Shown: positions 11,604 through 23,515, numbered from the stretch's first letter. The stretch is 64,000 nucleotides of DNA from Populus alba (GCF_005239225.2 NC_133299.1:7320967-7384966); one strand, 5' to 3'. Notes: generated by a model from the letters alone, not told the origin. A program made the numbers and translations.

Positions 11604-12860
11604 GAATTCTGAAAGCGAATCCTCCATAAATCCACAAACATATTGCATTGAAAATGAATGGCCAAACTTTGATAAGGATATGATTGCAATGGATGAAGAA
11701 GAATGGAATGAAGATTATATGAAAGAGTTTACTAGACAGGTAGAACAGTCTGAACATGCTTGGAAACCTGCAAAAGAAGAATTAGAGGTGATAAATGTAG
11801 GCACCGAGCAAGATAAAAGAGAGTTAAAGATTGGAACTCTGATTACTACAGAAGAAAGATGCAGTTTAACCTCATTACTACAAGAGTATATGGATGTGTT
11901 TGCCTGGTCTTATGCAGATATGCCTGGTTTAGACATTGATATTGTAGTACACAGAGTGCCTTTGATAGAAGGATGTAAACCTGTCAAGCAGAAATTGAGA
12001 AGAACTCGCCCAGATATTCTACTCAAGGTCAAGGCAGAGATAAAGAAGCAGTGGGATGCTGGTTTTCTAGAAGTCATTAAATACCCTCAATGGGTATCGA
12101 ACATAGTGGTAGTACCAAAGAAGGATGACAAAATCAGAGTATGTGTGGACTTCAGGGATCTAAACAAAGCTAGTCCAAAGGATAATTTTCCCTTTTGCCT
12201 CACATAGACGTCTTGGTAGACAATGCTGCTAGAAGCTCAACTTATTCCTTTATGGACGGATTCTCCGGGTATAACCAGATTAAAATGGCTGAAGAAGATA
12301 AAGAGAAGACCACTTTTGTCACACCATGGGGAACATTTTGCTATAAAGTGATGCCATTCGGGTTAAAGGATGCGAGAGCCACATATCAAAGGGCAATAGT
12401 GACACTTTTTCATGATATGATACACAAAGAGATTGAAGTGTATGTGGATGACATAATTGCTAAGTCTACGAATGAAGAAGATCACGTACAGATTCTAAGA
12501 AAATTATTTGATAGACTAAGGAAGTATCAGTTGAAATTGAATCCTGCAAAATGCTCATTTGGGGTGAAGTCTGGAAAGTTGCTAGGGTTTGTGATAAGCA
12601 ACAAAGGAATAGAGGTCGATCCTGATAAAGTGAAAGCAATTCAGGCTATGACAGCTCCTAAAACCGAAAAAGAAGTAAGAGGTTTTCTTGGGACGTTTGA
12701 ATTACATTGCACGATTCATATCTCAGTTAACAGCAACATGTGAGCCAATTTTTCGATTGCTTCGGAAAAAGAATCCTGGTACTTGGGACAAAGATTGTCA
12801 AAAAGCTTTTGATAAAATAAAGCAATACTTACAGAATCCACCTTTGTTAGTGCCACCTGT
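11604..12860 (+). pseudogene. Reverse transcriptase of the element
   Basis: Copies element RNA into DNA. Visible motifs in order: QWDAGFLEVIKYPQWVSN, VVVPKKDDKIRVCVDFRDLN, SFMDGFSGYNQI (motif A Asp), MPFGLKDARATYQR, and the catalytic VYVDDI with LGF downstream. Two compensating shifts are present: near 12195-12207 (after DNFPF) and near 12690 (after RGFLG). Between them the frame changes and then returns, so most of the domain can still be read. The active-site residues are intact, which indicates moderate rather than great age. Confidence 0.88.
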
Positions 12861-13730
12861 GCCTGGAAGACCTTTGATCTTGTATTTGATAGTAACTGAG
12901 GAAGCAATGGGTTGTGTGTTGGGACAACATGATGAGTCTGGAAGAAAGGAGCAAGCTATCTATTATCTGAGTAAGAAGTTTACCGATTGTGAATCCAGAT
13001 ATACTATGATTGAGAAGCTATGTTGTGCTCTTGTATGGAGCATGAAGCGTCTTCGACAATATATGTTGTATTATACCACCTGGTTGATCTCAAAAATGGA
13101 TCCTCTTAAATACATCTTTGAGAAACCTTACTTGTCAAGCCGAATAGCAAGATGGCAAGTGATGTTGGCCGAGTATGACATTGTATACAAGACAAGAAAA
13201 TCCGTAAAAGGAAATGTAATTGCTGATCATTTGGCAGATAATGCTATCAAAGATTATGAGCCATTGAAATTTGACTTCCCAAATGAGGATGTGTTGATAG
13301 TAGAAGAAGACAAAGAGAAGAATGATTGGTGGATTATGTATTTTGATGGGGCAGTGAATGTATCTGGCAATGGAGCAGGAGTTGTGATAATCTCAACTGA
13401 CCAGAAGCAATATCCCATCTCAATCAAACTACAATTTGAATGTACCAACAATACTGCTGAATATGAGGCTTGTATCCTTGGGTTAGAAGCTGCTTTAGAG
13501 ATGAAAATAAAGAAGCTTGATGTCTATGGGGATTCAATGTTAATAATCTATCAAGTGAAAGGCGAATGGCAGACTAAAGAAGAAAAATTGATCCCATATC
13601 AACAATATCTCTCAAAATTGACTAAGGGCTTTGATGAGATAGATTTTACCCATATGGGAAGAGACAAAAATCAGTTTGCTGATGCTTTGGCAACCTTAGC
13701 TTCTATGGCCAAAATTGATTACGGAATCAG
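12861..13730 (+). pseudogene. Tandem RNase H domains: degenerate Ty3-type copy then archaeal-like copy
   Basis: The first domain (about 12862-13260; ILYLIVTEEAMGCVLGQ ... GNVIADHLAD) has TEE where a catalytic Asp would be expected. The second (about 13330-13730) has a complete acidic set: YFDGA, NTAEYEA, VYGDS and FADALATLA. Dual RNase H with loss of function in the first copy is established for the Tat lineage. Both lie in one uninterrupted frame (12688-14466). Confidence 0.85.
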
Positions 13731-15057
13731 GGTACAACCAATCCACATTGAGATTAAAAATTTTCCAGCTCATTGTTGTTCAGTTGAAGGAGAAATAGAT
13801 GGGAACCCATGGTTTTATGACATCAAGAGGTTTATCCAATATCAAGAATATCCCTTGGGGGCATCTAAAGCGGATATGAAGACCTTGAGAAGGTTAGCCA
13901 TGGAATTTTACCTGGATGGAGAAATTCTATATAAAAGATCATTCAATGGAACTTTACTAAGATGTCTAGATGAAATCGAAGCTAAGGTAGCATTGCAAGA
14001 AATTCATGAAGGAATTTGTGCAACTCATGCAAGTGGGCACATGATGGCTAGACAAATACAACGATCTGGGTACTTCTGGATGACCATGGAAACAGATTGC
14101 ATCGATTATGTCAGAAGATGCCATAAATGTCAAGTGTACAGTGATAAGATAAATGCACCTCCAGCTTCTCTGTTTAGTATGACATCACCATGGCCATTTG
14201 CAATGTGGGGAATAGATGTGATTGGTCCAATCAACCCAAAGGCCAGCAATAGGCATCAATTTATCTTAGTAGCCATTGATTACTTCACAAAGTGGGTGAA
14301 GGCCAGCTCTTATGCTCATGTAACTCAAAAAGTGGTCAAGTGCTTCATTGAGAAAGATTTGATATGTCAGTACGGTTCACCTGAGAAGATAATGACCGAC
14401 AACGCCCAAAATTTTAATGGGAAAATGATCACAGAATTATGTGTGAAGTGGAAAATTAAACATTGAAACTCGTCTCCTTACAGACCAAAGATGAATGGTG
14501 TTGTTGAAGCTGCAAATAATAATATCAAGAAGATTATCCAGAAGATGGTAGTCACTTACAAGGATTGGCATGAGATGCTTCCCTTTGCTCTGCATGCATA
14601 TCGTATAGCAGTAAGGACATCCACTGGAGCTACACCTTACTCATTAGTATTTGGGATGGAGGCAGTGATGCCTTTGGAAGTAGAAATTCCATCTTTGAGA
14701 GTACTAATAGAATCTGAACTAGAAGAAGCTAAATGGGCTAAAGTGAGATATGAGCAGTTAAACATGATAAGTGAGAAGAGGTTGGCTGCAATTTGCCATC
14801 ACCAGCTGTACCAAAGAAAGATGGCCAAAGCATATGACCGGAAAGTTCGACCAAGAGAATTCAAAGAAGGGGATCTTGTACTATGAAAAATCTTGTCATT
14901 ACCAAGTGAAGACCGAAGCAAGTGGGCACCAAACTATGAAGGCCCATATGTAGTGAAGAAAGCATTCTCCGGAGGGGCTCTGTTGTTAACTAGGATGGAT
15001 GGAGATGATTTACCTAGGCCTGTGAACTCTGATTCTATGAAAAAGTTTTATGTATGA
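13731..15057 (+). pseudogene. Integrase of the element
   Basis: Inserts the cDNA. An HHCC zinc-binding region lies at about 14003-14130 (HEGICATHASGH ... CHKC). The catalytic triad is Asp in WGIDVIGP (14213), Asp in MTDNAQNF (14398) and Glu in VVEAANNN (14506). The C-terminal part contains PREFKEGDLVL and ends with KKFYV at 15057. Two in-frame TGA codons (14464-14466 and 14884-14886) replace what are probably CGA Arg codons, the change expected from decay of methylated cytosine. Confidence 0.88.
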
Positions 15058-17132
15058 TGGTTTCATCAATCAAATCAATGAAGTTTTAGGCCAGGAAATT
15101 CTCTTTGCATATACCTCACCAAAAAGCCCATGCATGATCTCAATGGCTCAACAATTTGATCTTTCAAACTTTTTTTTACAAGAGAGTCCTTTCTTCTTAA
15201 ATGAGGTTTTGAAAGAATTGATTTTGTTTGTGATTTCAATGAAATAAATCAATGATTTGTTTGGAATAATGTTCAGAACAATTCCCTTGAAAGAGATGAC
15301 CAAACAAGTCAAAAACATGCAATTGGAACAACTATCACCCAAATTACGTCGTGGATCCACATTTTACCAGCATGAATAATGGTTGGTAGTACATTAGTTT
15401 GTCATGGACTCGCAAAACATGGTATCTTACAAATCCAAAGCATTACGTTAGATGTGGACAAAGTTTATTGGTTTTAATTGATTTACTTGAAATGAGGAAA
15501 GGCCATCTTTGATATTCCTTTCACTTTCTTTAAAATTATCCTTTGCAGTCCCAATTTGAGCTGAGTCTATTTAAAGTTTTTGTTCTTTTCACAAGAACCT
15601 TAACTAAGATCACATCCTACACTAGGGGGCAAAAAGAGAAATATGATTAAGGAAATTGTCTTGAAGGCATGCGAGCTTATAAAGAAAGTCTGACAACAAA
15701 GAATTCAATAAGATTCCAAACAATTAAGAGAATTCCTAACAAAGATGGGAATAACAAAAAAAAACAGAAGTTCCTCATTTGGAATATTTAGCATCATTTT
15801 TTATTGTCAAGGTAGCAAAAGAAAATGTCAAGACAAGATAATAGTGATCTATAGTTTATAAGCCCTTTTAAACACTTTTTTGAGCTTATGGAATACTCTT
15901 TTTTTTATAGCCTTGAGCTATGAAATACATTACATGCCTTTGAAGTCCTTTCTTATCAAGTAAGCAACCTGGATCAATAAACAACGTTCTCAAAATATAA
16001 GAGACTTTTCCATAAAGAGTCATGGCGTAGCAAATAATTACTCGTTATTATTCATGCTGTTAAAAAGAGTGTTTCTAAAGATAAAAAGCAAATTGGTTCT
16101 TTTCTCTAAAAATACCTTCAAGCACTCGCTTGAACACTTTGAAAACCAAAGCAGAAGGTCATCTCATCACTTAACTGCATCTTAGATTACTTTTACTAAG
16201 AGATTTGACATAAAGCCCCAGAGTTTCCTGAACATTATTATAAACAGACATTGAGAGTTTCAGTTTTCGAGAACAAAACAGATCTTTTGAAAAATCATTT
16301 TTGAAAAAAGGTTTTCTTTGTAAGAAAAATGAATATATGACACACTACGAGGCATCATTAGAAAATCAGAGATTCTAATGACAACAAGAGCAAAGGAGGA
16401 AATGAAATAAGGCAGTTAATTCTCCAGGGGGCAGAGAAGCAGTTACCAGATCCTTAATGGCACAAAGAAATTTGCTTCCCTAGTGGAAAATACACATGAT
16501 AAAACTGTGGACTTCTTCTAGCATGAGGACTGAAATAGTATGATATGCAGTATCCATGAAAGGAGATTATTGACTCTCAAAATATGATCAGTTAGACAAC
16601 AAGATAACTGATACATCAAGAGGAATGTAGATAAAATCCCAGGTGAAGCGGGATAATCCTCTTATATTGACCATATGAATTGGTTAAAGAATCTTCAATA
16701 ATGGGAATGTTACCTATAGAACAATGCCAGGCTAGGGAGAAGTTAATTTTCTCAGTGAAGTTACCAATAGAGAAAAGTGCAGTGACTGTTAGGAAACTCA
16801 AACAAAGTGTATCTTAGAAGAATGAACAACATGGGTCGGCTTGAGTAGACTTGAAGTACGCGTAAATCAAAAGAGCTCACTCAAAGTCAAGACCTTCAAA
16901 CAAGATGAGCGGGGATCTATATTTCAAAAACAGATAAGATGCATTGCATATCATCTCACTTCACAAGCATCACATATTTTGTTTTGCAGATATCTCACAC
17001 AACGAGACTCAGATGAAATGAAGTTTTTTTAAATCATATCAAATATGGCAATTCCATAAAAGCAAAATTCATGAATAAAAACGAGAAAGATGGATTTTTA
17101 TTCATGGGCATAATGGTTTACAAGTACAAACG
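15058..17132 (+). other. Non-coding 3' region of the element between INT and the antisense ORF
   Basis: About 2 kb with no convincing ORF on either strand and no similarity I recognise. Ogre/Tat elements commonly have a long spacer here. The motif TTTATT at 17097-17102 is an AATAAA on the minus strand, about 31 bases after the antisense stop codon. Confidence 0.5.
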
Positions 17133-17686
17133 TTAAACACTACGAGGACGATTAGGGATATTTTCATCTCGATGATGATCCATCATTACTCGAAATTCCT
17201 CAAACTAGTTAATTATGCGCTCCATCTGTTCCTCAAACTCGAGGTGTCATGTGTTAACATAGTCCCTCCAAAAGTCAACGCGTGCATTGAGCTCTTCGTT
17301 TCTCCTCTCCAAGTCATTTCTGTGATGTCTCTCATCACGGAGTCTTTTCCTTAAATTCTCAATCTGACGATCGAGCTCAGGAATTTGATTATTTCACTCA
17401 AGTCTTCTGGCATGAAGATGCTCCGCAACGTTCACCAAAGACGAAATAGCTCTGATACTGAGAGCAAGTGACTAATTCACTGCTTCAATATCGGTCCTGG
17501 CTGCCAGCATTATTTCATCACGAGGAAGGATCATGTCTCTAGCCACGGCTACAGCAGTATCTTCGTTGTCCATTACAGTATCCCTATTGTAACTGGACGA
17601 CCATTCACTTCAAAAGTAGTACGCCAAACTACAGGCTTTGCCTTAGGAACAAGGTTTGGATTAGCATTGGAAGAAGAGGAAGACAT
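17133..17686 (-). pseudogene. Antisense ORF of the Tat/Ogre element, coiled-coil protein, decayed
   Basis: Read on the minus strand from ATG 17686: MSSSSSNANPNLVPKAKP then VVWRTTFEVNGRPVTIG, a frame change near 17590, then MDNEDTAVAVARDMILPRDE and a long charged stretch (PELDRQIENLRKRLRDERHH, RRNEELNARVDFWRD) typical of a coiled coil. It ends with TAA at 17133, about 184 codons in all. Four in-frame stops (two TAG, two TGA) sit where CAG or CGA codons would fit. A TATA box lies 82 bp upstream and AATAAA about 31 bp downstream, so this is a complete gene layout opposite to the element's own transcription. Antisense extra ORFs have been reported in Tat-lineage elements; the function is unknown. 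The coiled coil is inferred from composition and heptad-like charges. Confidence 0.7.
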
Positions 17687-17767
17687 GGTTAAAACTTCAA
17701 AAGTTAAGAACTTTGAGAGTATTGAAAATGCGAGAAGTTGATGATGTCTTTTGCCAAATACTGCGTG

Positions 17768-17774
17768 ATTTATA
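17768..17774 (-). promoter_or_regulatory. TATA box for the antisense ORF
   Basis: Minus strand CCCTATAAATC; TATAAAT lies at 17774-17768. The distance to the ATG at 17686 leaves room for a start site near 17743 and a 5' leader of about 55 bases. It lies at the edge of the 61-bp repeat array, which is upstream relative to this promoter. Confidence 0.55.
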
Positions 17775-17810
17775 GGGAATTTGCTCCTGCCATCATTTTG
17801 AATAGAAGCT

Positions 17811-18055
17811 CAGATCTCAGTCGTACATATAAGACTTTCTTAAGCATCGTCTTTGAGATTGATTTGCAAATCAGATCTCAACTGTACATATAAGACTTTC
17901 TTGAGCGTCGTCTTTGAAATTGATTTGCAAATCAGATCTCAGCTGTACATATAAGACTTTCGTGAGAAGCTTACATCATCTTTGAGATCGATTTACAAAT
18001 CAAATCTCAACCGTACAGGTATGACTTCCTTTAGAAGTTTTCATTAACCCTGAAG
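17811..18055. repeat. Tandem array, four units of about 61 bp
   Basis: Units start CAGATCTCAG/A at 17811, 17872 and 17933, with a diverged fourth (CAAATCTCAACC) at about 18000. The core is TACATATAAGACTTTC ... GATTTGCAAATCAGATCTCA. It ends about 40 bp from the antisense TATA box. Confidence 0.85.
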
Positions 18056-18070
18056 CTCATTCACTTTCAA

Positions 18071-18440
18071 GCATTTTATCATCGGGCAGGTCGCCTGGAA
18101 CAATTAGACCACTTGCGAGTTTCCTTGCATTTTATCATCGAGCAGGTCGTCTGGAACAATTAAACCACTCGCAAAATTCTTTGCTTTCTTCTTCACTATT
18201 GGATAGGTCGCCTGGAACAATTAGACCACTTGCGAGTTTCCTCGCATTTTTTTTTATCGGACAGGTTACCTGGAACAATTAGACCACTTGCGAGTTTCCT
18301 CGCATTTTATTATGGGGCAGGTCGCCTTGAACAATTAGACCACTTGTGAATTTCTTCGCATTTTATCATCGAGCAGGTCGCTTGGAACAATTAGACCACT
18401 TGCAAGTTTTCTCACATTTTATCATCGGGGTAGTCACCTG
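18071..18440. repeat. Tandem array, seven units of about 51-63 bp
   Basis: Unit core GCATTTTATCATCGGGCAGG then TCGCCTGGAACAATTAGACC and ACTTGCGAGTTTC, repeating from 18071 to about 18440. A third, shorter repeat (GAAATCACTTTCATGTATTTC) follows at 18460-18560. All are inside the element's 3' untranslated region. Confidence 0.85.
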
Positions 18441-18711
18441 GAAAATAAAACCAACGTTGAAATCACTTTCATGTATTTCACAGACGGGTCGGTTCACTAA
18501 ACCATTGTTGAAATCACTTTCATGTATTTCACAAAATCAATATTGAAAATACTTTCATGTTTTTCACTTGGGCAGGTTGCTCATAAGAATTAGACCAATT
18601 GAAAAATCTGTGTATTTTTTTTTAACACCACCATTGTTTTTCTTTACAAAACTTACTATGCAAAGTCAAAAGAAAATGAATTTTCAAATGCCTTTGCACC
18701 ATAAGCATTGT

Positions 18712-18721
18712 AAAGAGGGGG
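18712..18721 (+). other. Polypurine tract
   Basis: AAAGAGGGGG four bases before the 3' LTR start at 18726. This is the expected primer site for plus-strand DNA synthesis. Confidence 0.8.
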
Positions 18722-18840
18722 CAACTGTTGTAACCCAATTTTGGATTCACCAAGATTTTCTTGAATGTTATTTCTATTATTATTTATAAAAATCAAAAAA
18801 AATTAAGAAAAAGTTTAAAATTCAAAAATATATTTTTCTC

Positions 18841-19440
18841 GAGACAACCGCATCTTTCCATCAAAACCAAGTCCACCGAGTCAAACCATGTCGACCAGGG
18901 TAAAAAATGAGTTTCGGACTGTTTCGGGTCAAAACCGTCATTTCCGACCAAAACCGAGTTCACCGGGTCAATACGGGTCAAACCATGTCGATCAGGGTAA
19001 AAAATGAGTTTCGGGTCAAAACAGTCATTTCCGTCAATACGGTCAAAACCATGTCGATCAGGATAAAAATGAGGACGTTTTCAAAACCATCATTTTCGGT
19101 CAAAACCATCATTTTCCATAAAAACCGATTTCACCGGGTCAATACGGGTCAAACCATGTCAACCAGGGTAAAAAAATAAGTTTTCATGACGTTTCGAGTC
19201 AAAACCGTCATTTTCGGTCAAAACCATCATTTTTCATAAAAACCGATTTCACCGGGTCAATACGGGTCAAATCATGTCGACCAGGGTAAAAAATGAGTTT
19301 TCATGACGTTTCGGGTCAAAACCATCATTTTCGATCAAAACCGAGTCCACCGGGTTAATATGGGTCAAACCATGTTGACCGGGGTAAAAAATGAATTTTC
19401 AGGCTGTTTCGAGTCAAAAGTCAAAACCCGGTTCACCGGG
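18841..19440 (+). repeat. Minisatellite array in the 3' LTR, about 6 units
   Basis: Same family as 4021-4920. ATGTCGACC-type anchors lie near 18886, 18978, 19047, 19151, 19270 and 19368; one unit is shortened to about 70 bp. Confidence 0.82.
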
Positions 19441-19669
19441 TTAATACCCATCAAATGTTTTTTTTGTGTTAGCGATTGAAACGGGCTTTTTCTAATACTG
19501 ATTTAAATTTTTTAGTTTTACCCATATAAATATTTATTATTATATATAATAAAACAAAATTAATAATTCAATAATTTTATTATATTAGGTAAGGTTAGGT
19601 AATGTTAGTTGCAGCGGTGCAAAATATTTTTCAGAATTAAATTTTGTTGTCCCCTAGTCAGTCATTGGC

Positions 19670-19678
19670 TATAAATAG
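19670..19678 (+). promoter_or_regulatory. TATA box of the 3' LTR
   Basis: TATAAATAG in GGCTATAAATAGCC, the counterpart of 5210-5218. It could drive read-through transcription into 21413 onward. Confidence 0.6.
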
Positions 19679-21412
19679 CCACGAGAGCAGAGTGTAAAGA
19701 GGAAGCAAAAAAAAAAAAAAAGAAAAAGAATTGTTATACTGTGCACATTTTTTTTTAGATTTTTCTTCACAAGAGTAGGATATTGTTTTTTTAAAAAAAC
19801 AATTTGAAAAATACCAAATATATCCCGACTCATCTTAGCCATTGAAATAATCCAAGATTTAATCCTGTTGCGCCACGTCATCCGGTATATCGAGCTTTTG
19901 GTGCACAACGTCACACCGGATCAAAACCCAGACAATCCGGACCGTCCAATCACCTTGCGGATCAAGCCAATCATAACCGCACGATCGTTTCATCAGAGAT
20001 CCAACGGTTCACAGTGTTCAGATGCACCGGTACACCATACACGCGTTTGCACCGTAACACAATCTTAGAGTCTCTCTCTCCTCTCGCCGGCGACTCCCTC
20101 TCTCATCTGATCTCCACTTTCCGGCCATCTCAAGCCTCCGCACCACCACAGAAAGGTAGCTACCCTGGTGTAAAGCAAAAACACCAGCGGTTTTCATCGT
20201 TTTTGCCGCCTCATCTGGCCAAAAAAGGTCACGATCGTCACCGGTCACCGAAGCTTCAAGTCGTTGATTCTCCCTCATCAGCCATCAACGGCCGTCAAGA
20301 CCACCACCATCAGAATCCTCGACCTCAGATCTACCAGGATCAACCATCGGTTGGCCAGAAATCTCACCGCCACCAACAGTAGTCGCGCGTGAGCCACACG
20401 AGCCGCTAGTGGCATTTTTGTAAATTCCTGATAAATCCGAGGGATTTCAGTCTTTTACCTACTGTGGCACTCAGGTAATTTTTTTTTTCTAAATTTTTTT
20501 TATTTTGTATATAAATTTTCTTGCATGTTGTAAAACAAAAAAAAATAAAACAAAAGAAAAGAAATAACGACGCGGGTCCAACACCCATCTTATCATGTTA
20601 TCGTTAGTGGGTCCAAAGCCCAACTTTTCAAGAATAATTATACCTATTTCTTAAATGATATCAAAATATTTGTTTTTATAAACAAATTTTGTTTGTCGAC
20701 ACGTCTCTTTTTATAGAAAATGACCGATGTCAAAAAGAAAGTTTAAATACCAAACAAATATGGATTATGTCCATAAATTTGTTTTTTTGATAACTTAGAC
20801 GTAAATCTCCTTTTTAGGATTAAACGTCAATATTTTAGACGAGTTTTCTATTTTTAGGAACTGATGTCATTTTTTTAATGCATCTCCTACGAACGTTGTT
20901 TGTCGACACGTTTCTTTTTTACAGAAAAGGACTGATGTCAAGGATTAATACCAAATATGGATTTTGTCCATTTTTTTTTTTTTTTTGGTAACTCAGACGT
21001 AAATCTCCTTTTTAGGATTAAACGTCGATATTTTAGACGAGTCTTCTATTTTTAGGGATTGATGTCATTTTTAATGTGTCTCCTATTTTTAGGGACCGAC
21101 GTTAACTATTTTAAAAAAAAACAAACAAAATTGCAAATAAGCTCGAAATATAATAGCATTTAAATCAAATAAAAAACACACAAGTAAGGGTAACTTTTCT
21201 TTTGAAAGGATGTTTTAAGGGTGGTGTCTACCTTCCCTTAATCATAACTAACCTAGTACTCGAATCTCTGGGAACAGTGTCTCATTTGGGATTTCTAGTT
21301 CCCTCATATTACTAGATGGCGACTCCAATAAAAACTTAATTTTCCCCAATAAAAAAATCTTTTTGTTAAATAAATAAAAAAAGGAGTCTTCGTTCGACGT
21401 CGTGTATCGACA

Positions 21413-23514
21413 CTAGTGTCAAAAAAACATCCTGATATTAGATTAATGCTTTAATTTTATATAAAAAAAAAAATTAATTTTGTTGCACGTTAAAAAAACA
21501 ATCTAAGGTTCAAACTTGACAAGAACGAAACATTGCAAGTTTTTTTATTACTATTCGAAAAACGATCCTTTTAATAGTTTGTTTGCCTAAAGAGTTAACC
21601 AATTTTCATTTACGGTCCTTTTAGTTTGACAATGTAATGTTTTGATCACCAACTTTATTTTACTCATATTTAAGTCCCCGAGTCTAAAAAAAAGAGAGTC
21701 ACTAGCTAAAAAACAACATAAGAGAGAGAAAATAATCATTTGGCAAGATTTTATGAAAAAAAGAGTAAAATTTGATATCAATTTATTATTCTTGATCAGA
21801 GGAGTGTTATTGAGGGTTTTTTAGATTTCATAATACTAGGAAAAATATATTGGGGTTGAGAAGTCATTGTTTTGGTTTAATTTTCCATTTTTGAACTGAA
21901 TTAGGGTCTTTTTTAGTTGATGAATTAGTTTGTTGAGGTTCTGATAATATTTATTAGGTATTTTTATGTGAAAATAGGTTGATTTTTATTTTTAGATCCA
22001 AATAACCTCAACTGGAGTTTTCAACATCCTCTCATTAAAAATAAATTATCTGTATAATTTTTTAAAATAAAAAAATAAAAATGAATGACATGAAAAGACC
22101 AAATATGCAGACCTTGTCTTACAGGCCCACTCATGTTGAGTTTTTTTTTTTTTTTTTTCTCGTTAGGCCAGGCACAAGCCTTTTCTTTTTAACCTAGGTG
22201 TCTAACCCCTTTCTATTTTTTTTCAAGTTTTTATTTATATTGAAAGTCAATATAAAAAATAGTTAATATGATATTTAAATTATTTTTTAATTTTTTCATG
22301 ATTTTTAAATAATATTATGTTTTTATGTTAGAATGTTAGTAATTCCTTTTTAAATTATTATGTACTTGATATGCCAAAACAATTTCTCATTAATATTCAA
22401 TGAAAATAAAGTTTTTGTTTTTAAAATCTTTTAATGTACTTTTGAAATGATTTTTTTGTATTTATTAAATTACTTTCCTCTTCAATCATATACAAGATAT
22501 TTAAACATTATTTTGATATTATTTTTTTCAATTTTATATTGAGTTCATGATAAATTTTTATTTGAAAAATAGTGCTTAACATTAAAGGAACATGATTTCA
22601 TTAAAAGAATAAAAAGATGAATTAATAAGAAAATAGAGTTTAGATATAAAAAATACAATTCTTTTTGAAAACTCTATATGTTTTCTTTCATGAAAATATT
22701 TATTTTTATAATTATTCAATTAAATAAAAATAGATTTAGTGAGGTGAGGTTATTTAACAAAGTCAGGGCCATGACCTGGGTCATAATTTATTTGGGTTAA
22801 ACCGATTTGAACCAAGTTAATTCAAAAAGTCATCAAATTAATATTTTTTATATAAAAAAAAAAAAGCATTACATCAAAGCAATTTTTAAATTGTATTTTT
22901 AGAAAAAATATCAAATCGAGTTTTGCCAAATAAACCGAGTCATAAGTGTACCTATAAAGCTAATTCAGCCATACTAGATTAACTTCCACCCAATATAATT
23001 TCATACCCAGCTGGTTTAGAAACTAGGTCAAATTCCATCTGATGTACGACTAAATTGTGTTAAATATCATTATAAAAAAAATCTCCTTGTGACAGCTTGC
23101 ATGCAATTGACTAACTACTAAATGCTCTAATTACACATTATTTCAAAGGTCATCTCTTATTAGTATTAAATTAGCTGGTGAAACTTATATTCTTAACTGT
23201 TTAATTATTAAAAATTATTTTAATTTAAAAATTTAAGTACAATAAATATTTTTAAATTAAATTTTCAAAAATAAAATAAGAGAACTTAATTAACGAACAA
23301 CATTTTATGTTTATTATAATTGTAATAATTTAGTTTAACTTACTCTCGTACTTGCATGTGAATTAACGAATAGGTTCAAGGACTTCAAACTCAATACTCC
23401 ATTTGATCACACTTGCCATTCAGTCAAGGGACGCATGAATCGACTTCTTATTTAGTTTTATACTGGATGTCATCGACATGTGATGCCGTGAGTTTGTGGT
23501 ATATTTATGTGTTG
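21413..23514. other. AT-rich intergenic DNA, no gene seen
   Basis: No ORF of interest. A short patch at 22760-23050 (GCCATGACCTGGGTCATAA) resembles the GGGTCATGAG-type dispersed repeat also seen at 36400, 37420 and 60730. Confidence 0.5.
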
Positions 23515-23515
23515 T

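Larger units (their letters stand above)
3898..21412 (+). mobile_element. Tat/Ogre-type Ty3/gypsy LTR retrotransposon, decayed
   Basis: A 17.5-kb element with direct LTRs (3898-7062 and 18726-21412), a tRNA-Arg-type primer site, a polypurine tract, and the order gag-PRO-RT-RNase H-INT. Three things place it in the Tat/Ogre group: very long LTRs, a second (archaeal-like) RNase H between the usual RNase H and integrase, and a frame-compatible intron between PRO and RT, the position of the intron known from Ogre elements. Ogre usually has an extra ORF before gag; here 7084-8009 holds no ORF. Frameshifts and stops in every domain make it non-autonomous now. The bases flanking the LTRs (AACTC on the left, CTAGT on the right) do not form a target-site duplication. 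Confidence 0.9.
18726..21412 (+). repeat. 3' LTR of the Tat/Ogre element
   Basis: Starts TGTTGTAACCCA and ends ATCGACA. Same order of blocks as the 5' LTR but about 480 bp shorter: fewer minisatellite units, one copy of the 66-bp block, and one copy of the GAATTAAATGTGTTGTCCC stretch that is doubled at 5143-5195. The end lies within a perfect 12-bp palindrome, GACACTAGTGTC (21409-21420). Confidence 0.87.

Noticed and set aside
20014..20382. Plus-strand ORF of 122 codons in the 3' LTR
   Set aside because: It lies in the C/T-rich LTR block; the matching place in the 5' LTR has no equivalent frame, and the composition (many Ser, Pro, His, Gln) reflects base bias.
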